A stretch of DNA of 64,000 bases, taken from NCBI GenBank assembly GCA_037367405.1, contig JAZKJV010010743.1:248001-312000 (forward strand). Direction: 5' to 3'. This document shows, in pieces, positions 23,427-34,448 of this stretch. Within the stretch, counting starts at the first letter, position 1. Each line of letters opens with the position of its first letter. Origin of the DNA: Ottelia alismoides. Lineage: Eukaryota; Streptophyta; Magnoliopsida; Alismatales; Hydrocharitaceae. Under the pieces are notes generated by a model. That model was not told the origin of the DNA and searched no databases. It saw only the letters and a program-made list of their open reading frames with translations. The position numbers and the translations under genes were made by a program.

Positions 23427-24628
23427 AGAAGGGAGGAGGGCCGTCTCATCTGCCGAGATCAGATGGCCCTACCACGTGTTTTATTATTAATTTTTTATAT
23501 TATTTATATTATTTTTTTGAAATTTTTTAAATAAAAATTAATATATATAAATACTAAAAATGAATGACACGTGGTCGCTCCAAGAGCAGCCACGTGTCAG
23601 CTCCTTAAAAATCAGAAAATAAAATACAATGATAAATACAGAAGAAATAACAAACGACCTCAGATCAAAAAATTTTCTTCACAAAAGTTGCTAGTCTCTA
23701 TGAGATCTACAACTTTTATGAAGAGACCAAATCCAAAATTGATTATTTGCACAAACTGATATTTTTGGTGGTTCTCTATATACATATAAGACCTAGATTT
23801 TTGGGTTTTAAAATTTTTTATTATTTTAAACGAGATAAAATTCCGAAAAATATGATAAAATCAAAGATAAGTATTTACATAATAATCATTTTTTTATATT
23901 TTTATTAATTAAGAAAATAAAAAACTAAAATAAAGTACAAAAAGGCAACTTTTGTAAAGATTGTTAGTAAAGATTCAGACTCAGTTAGTTCCTTTTATTT
24001 GAAGCTCATTTTGGATTTGAATTTTTACGCCTTTTAATAAAACTTTCATCAAAGAAAATAAATAAAAGAGAAATAAAATAAATTAAGTTAATTATGCACA
24101 TAAAATAATAGGTCAAAAACCGCTAAAATACAAAATGTACAAAAGAGGCCCAAAACCCAACTTTCACATATGAGCTCCGATTCACTTGAACTTGGTCTTG
24201 TTTTCAAGGTAACTGAATGCACACTAGTTCAAAAATGAGTAGGATCAAATCGAACTATGGATGAGGAAGATATCAATGTTTTAGTCCAGAAATCATGGAA
24301 TTAGGGTTTGGGTTTCTAGTCTACTTATGTAAGTTAGTGTTTTTTTATTTTTTATTTATTCTTGTTAGTAATATGTACACAATGGATGTGATTTCAGGTC
24401 ATTTGGAGTTAGCGTGAATTAACAAAAAATCAGATAGTTAGGCAATTTACATGTCAATGTGGCTGGGAATTTTGGCTTCTTATTATATGCAATAATGAGT
24501 GATAAAATGCAATTATTATTAATACATACATGAATGCTAAGTATGCAATATAAATGAAGAAATGCCAATGTATTTTGGGGATTTGAGCTTAATTAACCAT
24601 TTTTTAGTGACGAATCTGAGATTTATCA
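23427..24628 (-). repeat. 3' LTR of element B, 5' (U3) fragment
   Basis: Aligns with 36430-37640 of the 5' LTR from the GAGG(G/A)CCGTCT segment onward, including CCACGTGTTTTATTATTAATTT and the ATGAGATCTACAACTTTTATG block. On the minus strand it starts TGATAAATCTCAGATTCGTC at 24628, an imperfect terminal palindrome. The remaining about 2 kb lies left of element A, off-window. Confidence 0.85.
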
Positions 24629-24641
24629 TCCCCTATACTTA
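24629..24641 (-). promoter_or_regulatory. polypurine tract of element B
   Basis: Minus strand TAAGTATAGGGGA directly before the 3' LTR. This is the same sequence as the 3' arms of the hairpins at 25951-26295, and close to E's tract ATTATAGGGGG. Confidence 0.8.
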
Positions 24642-25950
24642 AACCATGCTCATTCTTGAGCATCCAAAGAAATGCAATGAGGTGAAATGAGATTGGGTTC
24701 CATACCAAGACCATGAGCAGAAGGTGAAAATGGAACTCGATCTGACCTTTGGATTATTAGTTTGACAGAACTTCTGTGAGACTTAGAATTTTAAAATCAA
24801 CAGCCTTTAAGTTCTACACATCATTGTCACAGTTTCGGCTCAGAAGTCATCTTAGATCAATCCTCCTCCCAAAGCAACCCCCTGAACATTGAACAATCAA
24901 CTCATGTGTGTGAAAGGTTTTAGCTCCTTCCATCCAGAATGTTGGACTACCATGCAAACCTCCTCTTCCGTAACACATCCTCGAGGAGTCAGATATTTCC
25001 TTCTAATGTCTGTCGCATTGTGTTCAGAATCGAATAGAGGGAGAAATTAGAAAAAGGGGAAAAGAACTGGAGGTTGGCCAGTGTAGTCACCTTTCCTTGT
25101 GAAGCCATCCGGTTTAACCAAGTCTCCAACAAGATCTGCAGGTTTTCTTGAAGCTTGGACCTTTTTTGGGTCAAATATTTATTTAGTGGTAGGCTTCTTT
25201 GTGTTTGGATTTTTGGTAGTTCTGCATGGATCTTGTTGTGCCCCTACGAATATGGAATCTTTTTTGCCGTACATGTTTTGGGGTCTTAGAAAAAATTGTG
25301 CACAGCCTTCCATTTCTTTTTCGAAGCTTTATTTCAACTCGTACTTCGGTCTTTAGATGTCCACGCTAATAGAAAAGAAACTCACGCAGTCTTCCAACAT
25401 CCCGTCTGAGTTGATCTAAGTGCATAGTGCAAGAGTACAAATTAATTCCATATTCCAGAGTCGTACGCAGATGAAGAGACTAGGTTAGACACTAAGAGTC
25501 AAACGCTGCACATTATCATGTGGAACTTGAAGAATTAAGTCATAGACCTGAAGCTTCTAAAATCCTTTTTCTCGGTGAAGTTCCTCTGAAAATTATGTGG
25601 ATAAAGGTCAAGTCCAGACCACTCTCGGTTTCTGCTCATAACTTGGTTCATAACCCTAGGGCTTTTCACAAATATAAATGCATGTAATGCTGGATGAAGT
25701 GCGAGTGTGTGAAATGCATACATATTTTTTGTGATTTTGTTTTTTTTATTTGATTTTTATTATTTTTTTGAGAGATATAATTTTATGCAAAAATGAATAA
25801 GAAGCCATTTTTTTTCAAAAATTTTTGGTTGGACACAGTCAGTGTTAGTTGCAATCTTTTTTTACCACTTACTTACCCATCCCATAAATATATAGTCTTA
25901 CGTGAAAGTACAGACTATGGGTAAAGTATATACATAGTATATATACACCT
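24642..25950 (-). other. 3' untranslated region of element B
   Basis: About 1.3 kb between the hairpin array and the polypurine tract. There is no convincing coding sequence; ORFs of 60-85 codons on both strands carry no recognisable domain. It corresponds in place to 53809-55406 of element E. Confidence 0.6.
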
Positions 25951-26295
25951 CCCCTATACTTAGCGAGTGCTATATCTTCAGAGCACAAGAAGCGCAGAGA
26001 AGACATAGCTCAGGCTAAGTAAGAGAGTGAAAAAAAGATCGATCGGCCTGCCCCCTATACTTAGGCTGTGAACAGTCTAAGCATAGAAGAAGAGCGAAAA
26101 TGAGGCGGTAGGGAGATGTGAATGAGGAGAGTATATACAGATGGGCATTGGTTCCGCCTATATTTAGGCTCTGGTCAGCCTAAATATGGAAGAAGGGTGG
26201 AAATGGGGCGATCATGAGAAGGAGTTAGAGAGGAGAATGATATATACATATATCATCAGTCCCCCTATACTTAGTCCTTGGCTCAAGTAGAGGAA
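25951..26295 (-). repeat. array of four polypurine-tract hairpins in element B
   Basis: Four inverted repeats, each with a C4-C5 or related run on the plus strand (G-run on the minus). They are 25951-26030 (long loop), 26051-26086 (arms CTATACTTAGGCTGT and ACAGTCTAAGCATAG), 26154-26189 (arms CTATATTTAGGCT and AGCCTAAATATGG) and 26261-26295 (weak). Read on the minus strand, each ends in a variant of AGTATAGGGG. The unit nearest the 3' LTR matches the last unit of E's array along its whole length, loop included. Confidence 0.85.
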
Positions 26296-26948
26296 GAAGA
26301 TGTACAAGGAGACTGATGGGGTTGGGAGGGAGGGTAGCCGATGATTAAGGTGGTTTCGACCGTTCTTTTTGTGAGCATGAGGTGGGAGATCATAATGATA
26401 CAAAGAAGATGAAGCATATGATTCCCAACCATTGTCAATGTTATCCACAGAAAAATCATGCTGGAGAGTAGATGAAGCGTATGAATCAGATGATATCCAA
26501 CCATCATCGGAGTTATCCTCAGTGGAATAGTATTTGAAAGTGGAGGAACTCTATATATTCTTATTCTTAAGCTGCTCTATCAGTTTGCCCTTAGTCTTGG
26601 GATTAAGCAAATCGTCCTCGGATGAATATTCAGAAGCGCCAGTCTCAATATGGGCATAAGAGATTATTCTGATATATTATCGAGACCAGGAGAATCGGCT
26701 TTGGACGAATAATAGTGAGGAACAAGAGTCGTCCAATGGGAATCGATGTTTGGATCCTTACGTAGTTAGGGTTTTAGAACTGCCGAACAGACCTCACTCA
26801 TGTAGATTACTTTGTACGGACCTGATAAGGAATCATCAGACAATAATAAAGTGACTTTATTTTTATATAAAGGAGCAACCATTTTGTTTCATGTTGTCTG
26901 TAAAGGTGCTGGTCTTGGGAGTGAGGTGTTGACAATAGAGTCTCTAGC

Positions 26949-27335
26949 TTAATAACCATTGAAATTTTCCTCCTTGGTCAGTGCACGTCTCGCATATTTG
27001 CTCTTAGTTGTCTTAATGTTGGTGCACTCCTGAGTTGGATTGAATTGGTCAAGGTGGTCAGGGAAGATTTCAGCTGACTCAGGATACGCCCATGCATATG
27101 TCTTAGGATCATATAAGAGGTCATTTCCCATGGCGAGAGCAACGAGAAATGGAACAATGGGATGAGTCTCTAAATTACTGGTTAATGCACGTCCCATATC
27201 TTTGTTCTCAATTGATTTGATGTTGGTGCATTCATGTGTTAGGTTGATTTGATCAAAGTGGTCGGAGGAGATTTCAGCCGACTTAGGATGCGCCCATGCA
27301 TATGTCTTAGGACCATATAAGAAGTCATTTCCCAT
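26949..27335 (-). pseudogene. repeat-containing ORF fragment of element B
   Basis: A 128-codon minus-strand frame made of the two tandem units. Conservation of the reading frame over both units hints that it was once coding. It has a stop on each side, no start context and no family match. It lies between the protease-like segment and the hairpin array, where RT would be expected in a complete element. It may be a leftover of pol or unrelated. Confidence 0.4.
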
Positions 27336-27384
27336 GGTGAGAGAAGCGGGAAATGGAACAATGGGATGGGTCTCTAAACCATAG
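26977..27384 (-). repeat. 204-bp tandem duplication in element B
   Basis: Two adjacent copies, 26977-27180 and 27181-27384, sharing CGCCCATGCATATGTCTTAG and TCATTTCCCATGG. The period is a multiple of three. A minus-strand frame (26949-27335) reads through both copies, repeating a unit of about 68 residues (YDPKTYAWAYPESAEI in one, YGPKTYAWAHPKSAEI in the other). No known domain is recognised. Confidence 0.85.
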
Positions 27385-27702
27385 TCTCTTCAACAACCGT
27401 TATTATAGCAGTGGGGTAGGGATCATCTACCGCTTGATGGTTATGGTTGTTGATAGCTTTGTGGGTTGCCTATGAATATCGTGTTTCCTCAAAGACTGGG
27501 TGAGATCGAAGTGCTCCCAATGTTGTAAAATTGATTTCCTGAGTCTCGTACTCAATAATTGCCTTCACAATGCTATGAATGGCTTTCCGAGAATGATCGG
27601 AGACTGGGTGAATTCTCCTTGATGCTCAATATCAATGATCATGAAATTCACTTTGAGCAGAGCACCTTGGAATGTAACGATGACTGAAATGGTTCCTCTT
27701 CG

Positions 27703-28098
27703 TCACTTTATCGATCGATCAACTAGTTGAACGATCTCTCGTATCTTCCGGAAAGGTCCGAGTTTGAACTTGTCAAATACAGAGGTTAAGAGGATATTGA
27801 TTGGTAAGTCATCATCGATTCGAGCATGGGTAAATATTGTGTCTTTGATTCCACAGTCAAATCTGGGCAATCGCTTCACTATGCGGCTCTTGATTTTTCT
27901 CCTCAACACCAAGGAGGTGGCCATTGACAAGATATGTCTTTCAGTCTTTGTTCTTGTCCTGCCCGACTTTTTCATCATTAATTTTCTCATTAAAATTCCT
28001 TTAAGGTTAGGAAAATGTTCAATGGCCTGCATCAAGGGAAGTTCAAAAATCAGTCTTTTCTCTAGTGCTTCCCTTAGAGAAGGATCCAAATTCTTCAA
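27703..28098 (-). pseudogene. protease-like segment of element B
   Basis: A 131-codon frame on the minus strand. The first half (LPLMQAIEHFPNLKGILMRK, then ERHILSMATSLVL) matches the linker before protease in Athila/Tat-like elements. The end (INILLTSVFDKFKLGPFRKI and IVQLVDRSIK) matches the segment after the catalytic loop, in the same order as element A's 4482-5171. The catalytic Asp-Ser/Thr-Gly motif is not present (the position reads DDDLPINILLTS) and the frame ends before the LGRPFL-type motif. It is a remnant. Confidence 0.7.
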
Positions 28099-28130
28099 AT
28101 CCTCTTCACTTTCAATTTTTATGTATTTTT

Positions 28131-28607
28131 CTAGTTTTTCATTTTTTTGAGTATTTTTGAATATTTCAGTTTTTTGGTATTTTCTGTGTGGTGTGTTGAT
28201 GTGGTGCTTTCTGTAGATGATGAGGGGTTTTGATTTGCCGAGTAAGAGTCAGAATCAGAGTCATCCCTAGGGGAGTAATATGTAGAGGTGTCGCTGTCAG
28301 AGTCGTCCCTAGGGTGAACATAGGGTTTCTGAATATCCTCATGGCTTTCAACAGGAGATCCAATCTCTTCATCTTCCATTTTTATACTCGAGCTACCATA
28401 GAATGAAACTAGCTGGTCAGTGAACTTTTTAAATTTATCCTCATTCAATTCATATCTCTTAGTAATCGAAATGTCATCTTCCAAAAACTTTTCATGGTCA
28501 ATCATGGGAGCAGTCTGTAAGGGTTCTCGTTTTTTAATTTGAGATCCTGTTATTTCATCTTCCATTTCCCTGTATGAGCTGGGAGGAGATTCTCTTGGAA
28601 TATACAA
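28131..28607 (-). pseudogene. acidic Ser/Asp-rich ORF of element B
   Basis: 158 codons on the minus strand, rich in Glu, Asp and Ser, with an internal duplication (HPRDDSDSDTSTYYS then SPRDDSDSDSYS) and a Thr/His-rich stretch (TTSTHHTENTKK). It lies directly upstream of, and out of frame with, the protease-like segment. No known family. The position and composition resemble the gag-pol linker of A (5172-5805), but also the acidic tail of E. Confidence 0.45.
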
Positions 28608-28679
28608 TATATAATCGTTATTTTCTAAAAATTTCTCCTAAAAAATTATGGAAGGAGTCTGCTCAGTGGGAGGATTTTG

Positions 28680-29162
28680 CTAGAATATGTAAGTCTCATA
28701 CTCAACATACCGTGAATCAGGCATGCAATATTGGTTTGAGTAGAGTCTACTTCCATGGTCATGATTGATTGTATCCTCAAACAATGGAGTCATACATGAT
28801 TCATATGTATCGATATCATCAGTTTGGTCTTCTATATGTGCGAGTTGTCCGAAAGAGAGGTATTCTGGTTGGTCAATAGAGATTTGATCATTATGGTCAA
28901 CCAAGTATGGTTAACCATTTGGTGCGGACATTTCCTTATGGTTTGATCGGGCCATCATATTATTCCCTATGGTCAATGAAAGATGTTGACTTGTGTAGTG
29001 TTGACCTATCCCAACATAATTGTGAGGAAAGAATGAAGGCGATTGGGTTTGGTGTCTTAGCCAGTCATGAGTCTCAATAGTGATTTGATTTTTAAATGGT
29101 TCATTAGTTTCAGTGAGAAACCAGGAAATTAGATGGTTTAGTCCAGGATGACAGTTGATCAT
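28680..29162 (-). pseudogene. two short ORF fragments of element B upstream of the acidic ORF
   Basis: Minus-strand frames 28680-28904 (74 codons, acidic: HIEDQTDDIDTYESC) and 28911-29162 (83 codons), in neighbouring positions. They may be remains of the gag-tail protein. No Retrotrans_gag domain was found, so the gag core of B is either lost or too diverged to see by eye. Confidence 0.3.
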
Positions 29163-30772
29163 GTGTGATCACAAGTGATGGAGGTAAAAAATATGATGCT
29201 GTGGTGACTTTCATCGGATGATTCGAGTAGAATGGCTTGGAATTCATTGAGTGTGATGGATTCATCCGAGAGTGAAAGTCTCCGGCAAATGTTGGAGGAT
29301 TCTTAACAGAAGAGAGTTTAGATGATTTTGGTTTGATTGAGATAAATTCATTTTCATAGTATAGATCAGATGGGTACTCGGACCATTCTCATGTCTTTGT
29401 CAAAGGGGGTTGATGATGAATTGACATGGTTGATCTCGGTGCATGTGCATAGGATATTCACAAGAAACCAATTTTTTTAAGTCAAGGAGAGTGATGGTAC
29501 AAATTTGCGGTTTTTGATCTTCGAATTCAGTTCATGTAGACCAATGCAGACACAATACAAAGCCCAGTTTCACCAACTCATACAATGAAGCTGCAAGAGT
29601 TCGGCAATTATCTTTTCAGTTTTAATTGGTGATAAATCAATCTTGGAAAATAATTAGCGAGCTGTTATATGCCGGAAATTTTCTTAAAGACTGACCCGAA
29701 TTCTTACAACTAGTTGCACCTACTTTCAGCCAGTATGGGTGTAAGTACGGACCGTAAAACGGCTACATGTTAGTTAAGGACGGAGCCTTACACAACGTCC
29801 TTTAAACCACCCACTCCGCTAAGGAAATCCGGACCATTTATCGACTACCTGTATTTCCTCACTGAGAAGTAGCTAATCATTTTTATAGAATCAGTAGTCT
29901 AAGCGAAGATTATGGAGTTGGGCTCTAGCCTTAAGTGTCGTCATGTGCTCACTCAGACAAATAAATGAATCCAAGGTCGGGGTTGTTCTCATGCAAAAAA
30001 TCTTGATTTTATGATTTAATTTAGTAGACTTTTCTAACCAGTCTCAATTTTAATTAGGTGATCATTGAAAAATTAGATGAGCACAAATACACGTCTACCA
30101 TCTAGTCCCTATTTTCTTTAAAATTTAAGTGACAAAACATGAGGGAGAAATTCGGGAAAAGCCGATACACATGAAAAATGATGATGTATGCTCAGTTAGA
30201 AGACTTACAATGATTCCTCGTAATCTCTATGTGGGATGCAATACAAGAAATGAAAATTATTCTAAATGGATGGAAACCGACAAAACCGCACCTATCATAA
30301 ATTTCTATTAGCCGTGAAGAATTGAGTTAAATTTTTTTGACTAAATTGAACGATCTAAGGCACGTCTCAATTAAGTGAAGTGTGTTCCTAGGTTCTACGA
30401 GAAAAACTAATAAATCTTAGAAGCTCTAATAGCTGTATGTGCAGGTCTAACCTACGAGCCACTCAAGTCGGTCCCACTCTCATCGGAGAGTGAAACAGGT
30501 CACAACACACCATAGAAAAAGTTCAAGGTCTTGTTACACACATGCGAGAGTCCAAACGGATACCGATGTAAATAAGAAATTAACTACAAAAATTAAAATT
30601 GCAGAAAAATAAATCCTAGACTCTACACTCTCTCACGACTCGACTCAATCTTAATTTTAATTTACGACTTTCCGAGCATCGGTGAAGTGCATCGATTTTG
30701 CAAAAACTGCTCCAAGGCGTTGGGTACCTCGTGAGAAAAATAAGAGAGAGAGAGAGAGAGTGTAAGAGAGTG
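29163..30772 (-). other. 5' leader of element B, proximal to coding region
   Basis: Non-coding region, partly alignable with A's leader (29980-30600 against 8221-8760; the stretch around GCGAGAGTCCAAACGG at 30544 matches GCTCGAGAACCCAAACGGGA in A). A GA microsatellite lies at 30742-30761. It ends at the target site of solo LTR F. Confidence 0.65.
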
Positions 30773-33700
30773 TGATGAATCTGCGGTTCGTCATCTTTAT
30801 TCATTTATTTTAGCTTAAAATCCCTTATAAAACACCTGCATATAACACTAACTCCATATTCTTACTAACTTACATCTATGTAAATATTGTACACTTCTTA
30901 CTAATTTAACCTAAAATAAATAAATAAATAAAGAAAGGAAAAATAAAGAAAAGAAAATAAAAAAGGAAGACTGTATACATGCTGATCCAAACCCCGAGAG
31001 AAGGTCAAGACTTGACCTGATCGACCACGAATAAAGTAGGGGGAGATAAGGGTCCTTAAGCAGAAAATCAAAAACAAATGTTTGTGAGTTGTTGTAAATA
31101 CTTCTCACTTATTTTGTATATATCTGTATAAAACTGACACTAATTTATTTGTTCCTTAATTGACCTCAAATCAAATCACTTTCTAAACCAAAGCTGTAAA
31201 TAAAAATGTGTCCTAATTAATAAAAATGATTGCACAATTAAATCATGTACAGAATAAAAGTAACCACACTTGGAAAAAACCACTAAGCACTAATTGAAAG
31301 ACCAATTCCGGCTCCATATGACTCAAATTGAATCAATCTCACTTCCATTGGATTCTAAATTAAATTATCTTCAAAATGGCTATGATTTCATAATTTTTGG
31401 AGTTACGAGTAAAAAGTTGGCTTTCCGGGGTGGTTTGTGCAATTTTCCCATGTATTTTGTGCATATTGTATTTATATATATTTGTAAATTATTTTTTACT
31501 AATTATTTAATATAAAAATAAAAATATAAAATATAAAATTCTTAAAACAAAAAAGGCTAATGTCCTCATTTACCCTTGTATATAATGTCATATATGTATA
31601 TAGTATATGTATATAGTTGCTATTTTTAATTAACATCGATAAAAAAATAAAAAATAACATTTTATGATTCAAATAAATAAAGTGACAAAAATTCAAAAAA
31701 ATTAGATAATTTTGTCTCTTTTATTTTATCTCTTTTCATCTCTCTTATCTGTTCCACAAAAAAATTCAAAAATTAATTTCAAATTTCATCTCTCTTATCT
31801 CTTCCACCTAAAAAATAAAAAATTCAAAAATTCAAATTTCATCTCTACCTTTTCTATTTATATGGCTCCTTCTCCCACATTTCAACTAGATCAATCTTTA
31901 GAGAGAGGAGCCCGATCTCCGAGAGAAAATTTCATCGAGAAAGTTGCCTAGTCTCCAAGCCGTCCGGTGACAGCGAGTCGGCCTTGTCGAGGTGATCACG
32001 GTCCTTTTTCGCTCCTAAGGTGAGGTCCGTATTTTTCTTATTTTTATCTAGGTTAATCGTAGTTTATTTCTAACATTTTTATCTCGTTGTCATTTTTTTG
32101 TTTATCTAGATCTTAAAATCCGCCACGATTTATTCCGCCACCGACTCAATTTTTCATCTCACTTTCTCGATCTCCATGCATTCTATTTCTATCGTCCACG
32201 ATCTCTCAACTCCGGCTGTGTACGGTGGCTGGAGATCGGATTCAAATCTCTCATATCCGCTGGATCCTCGTTCATTTTTCCGATTTGTAAATAAATAAAA
32301 AAAACTTTTGTTTCTTTTTTCTCTAACGTTTGTTATGCAGGATCATTAAAAAACAAAAAAAAAGAATAAAAATAAATAAAAGAATAAAAGAAGAATTTCT
32401 ATACCTTTTTTCTTTCTATTCTTTGGATTTACAAAAAAATCAATAAAAATGTTCTTTTTACTACTCTTAATCAGTTCTATACAAAATTAAAAACAAAAAA
32501 ATAAACAAAAAATAAACAAAAGGGACGGTTGCCCCCAGGCACCACCGCCCCTCCTCCAAGGCCGCGCCGACCCGCCAGTCCTCCGCCAAGGGCGGCAACG
32601 CCGCCCACAGCCGCCTCCTGTAGCCCCGTGCGCAAGCTCGTACGGTGGCTCCCTTCTTCCAGCAGAGCCCGCCCGCCATCGACTCTAAGCACCACAGCGC
32701 CACCGTGCGCCCCCTCCAAGGTCGCGCCGCCCAGCCCTTCACCTCCTCGATGCGATCTCCAGCGAAGCACCATCCCTCCTCCAAGGCTTCCCCGACCGCC
32801 CCTCGCGCTCCTCCACCGCGTGCGGGCCACCGCGCGAGTCCGCGTTCCCGCACTGACCACAACCTCCACCTCTGAAGCTCTTCCGCCTCCTGCAGTGGCG
32901 CTTCCTCGCTGCCTGTGAACCGCGTCGCCTCCAGATTCCTCGGCCGTGCGACGTGCCTCCTCGTCCTGCCCGCCACCCATCGAAGAAGAAGAAGAAGAGG
33001 AGGGAGGCGGCGGCCATCCTCCTGGCCCCTCCCTCTTTTTGTTTGGTGATTGAAAAAATGAAGGAATCTAGGGTTTGAATAATTTATTGAGAAATTTGCA
33101 ACATTGGTCCCAGACATTTCTGAAATTACGAATAAGCCCCTGCCAGCCTCCAGCACATGGTAAAATTATGCTTTCTCTCCTATGTTTTTTTCTATTATTT
33201 GTTTGATGCAAAGACAGAACTTATTTACATTTTAGTCCCTGAACTGCAGAACAAAAATTTGCGTGCTCTATTTGAATGAAATAAATGTTATTTGTGATTT
33301 AGAATTTTTGCAAAAATTATGCTATGCTCCTGACGTGATTATCTTCTTAGCATAAAATTTCCATTGCATTTTAATTTCATTTATTATTATCAAAAAATAA
33401 AAAACATGTCATTTTCCCCGTTCGAAATTTCAAAATTCATAAAAATTCAAATATTGTTCCAAAAATTCCAAAAAAATTAGAGTAGTTGTATTTCATTATC
33501 TTTTAATTTCTGTACAAATTTCGCATATTATTATTTATAAAACCCCTAAAAAAATGAAAAAACATCAAAAATCTTATAAAAATCACAGAAATTCTACAAA
33601 AATCAAAAAATTTTGATTTCAATTCCTATTTGTAGATAATTGCTTCTAGTTTGTCTTAAAAATAATTGTTAGGAGTTTTGGGCACTTAAAATATTTTTAA

Positions 33701-34270
33701 GTTGTAAATTACTCCAGGCTGTGCATATTTTCATATTTTCTCACTGTTTGATTTTTAGAAAAATACAATAACATCTGAAAATTCCATAAAAATTCTAAAA
33801 AAAATATTTCAAAACTTTTAAAACCCAAAAATTCTTTCTTTGCATTTTTTGAGTAGATTAATTAAAAAATTACAAAAAGAGTTGGTGTGCGTATTTTTGA
33901 TTTTGTGAATATTACTTCGTGTTATTTTTGAAAATAAAAAATTGCAAAATCAAAATCAGTAAAAATTTGAAAATCAGAAAATAAAAAATTATTAAAAAAA
34001 ATTTAAAAAAAAATTAAAAAGATAAAAAATCACAAAAACCAAAGATAGTTGTCCTTTGAGATTCCTATTTTCTCTTAATTGATTTTTGATTAACTTAATA
34101 ACCCTCGGGATTGGTAGCCTCCCTGAGTTCGACCCTGCGTGCTATACAGGTTAATAAATAGCAAAATTTAAAATAAAAAAATATTTTTTATATGTCACGA
34201 TATTTTTGGGGATAACAACAACCACTGTTTTTCCATCAATTATCTGATCTCCGAGATTCCGTGAACAATA
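30773..34270 (+). mobile_element. solo LTR F (Ty3/gypsy type) inserted in B's leader
   Basis: Plus strand. It starts TGATGAATCTGCGGTTCGTC (terminal palindrome with two wobble-type mismatches) followed by TTTATTCATTTATTTTAGC, as in LTR E. It carries a GC-rich core at 32520-33030 and the conserved GAGTTCGACCCTG...GCTATACAGGTTAATA block at 34111-34158. The end is judged to be 34270 because GAGTG at 34271-34275 repeats GAGTG at 30768-30772. The last bases are ATA rather than CA, so the end is less certain. At 3498 bp it matches the length of LTR E (3514). No PBS or internal sequence follows, so it is a solo LTR. Overlapping ORFs on both strands of the GC core (up to 229 codons) look like chance. 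Confidence 0.72.
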
Positions 34271-34428
34271 GAGTGACAAAAAATTTATTCAAAAATAAGG
34301 GAATAAATGTTGAATAAAATAAATGCATGAAAAGATGGAAAATTTAAAACGAAGAATCACGGGCTAGACTACCCGAATAAGAAAAGTGTGGCACAAATGA
34401 TTTTTAGACAAAATGTAAGCCATTTGCA
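34271..34428 (-). other. PBS-proximal leader of element B
   Basis: Short remainder of B's leader between solo LTR F and the PBS. AT-rich, no coding potential. Confidence 0.65.
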
Positions 34429-34446
34429 TCCCTGACAATGGCACCA
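34429..34446 (-). promoter_or_regulatory. primer-binding site of element B (tRNA-Asp-like)
   Basis: Minus strand TGGTGCCATTGTCAGGGA, two bases after the LTR end. 14 of 18 positions match the tRNA-Asp complement and all four differences are transitions. Confidence 0.75.
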
Positions 34447-34448
34447 TC

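Noticed and set aside
23427..23431. Firm target duplication for element A (AGAAG)
   Set aside because: Only one side is in the window, so it is listed only as a candidate.
25951..26295. CRISPR-like or miRNA-precursor reading of the hairpin arrays
   Set aside because: Plant transposon context. Units are not identical repeats with unique spacers, and most stems (9-15 bp) are too short for a miRNA precursor.
32467..33156. 229-codon minus-strand ORF plus overlapping ORFs on both strands (32477-32980, 32529-32918, 32645-32875)
   Set aside because: All lie in the GC-rich core of solo LTR F, in several overlapping frames, with Gly/Arg/Ala- or Pro-rich composition and no domain. Stop codons are rare there because of base composition.
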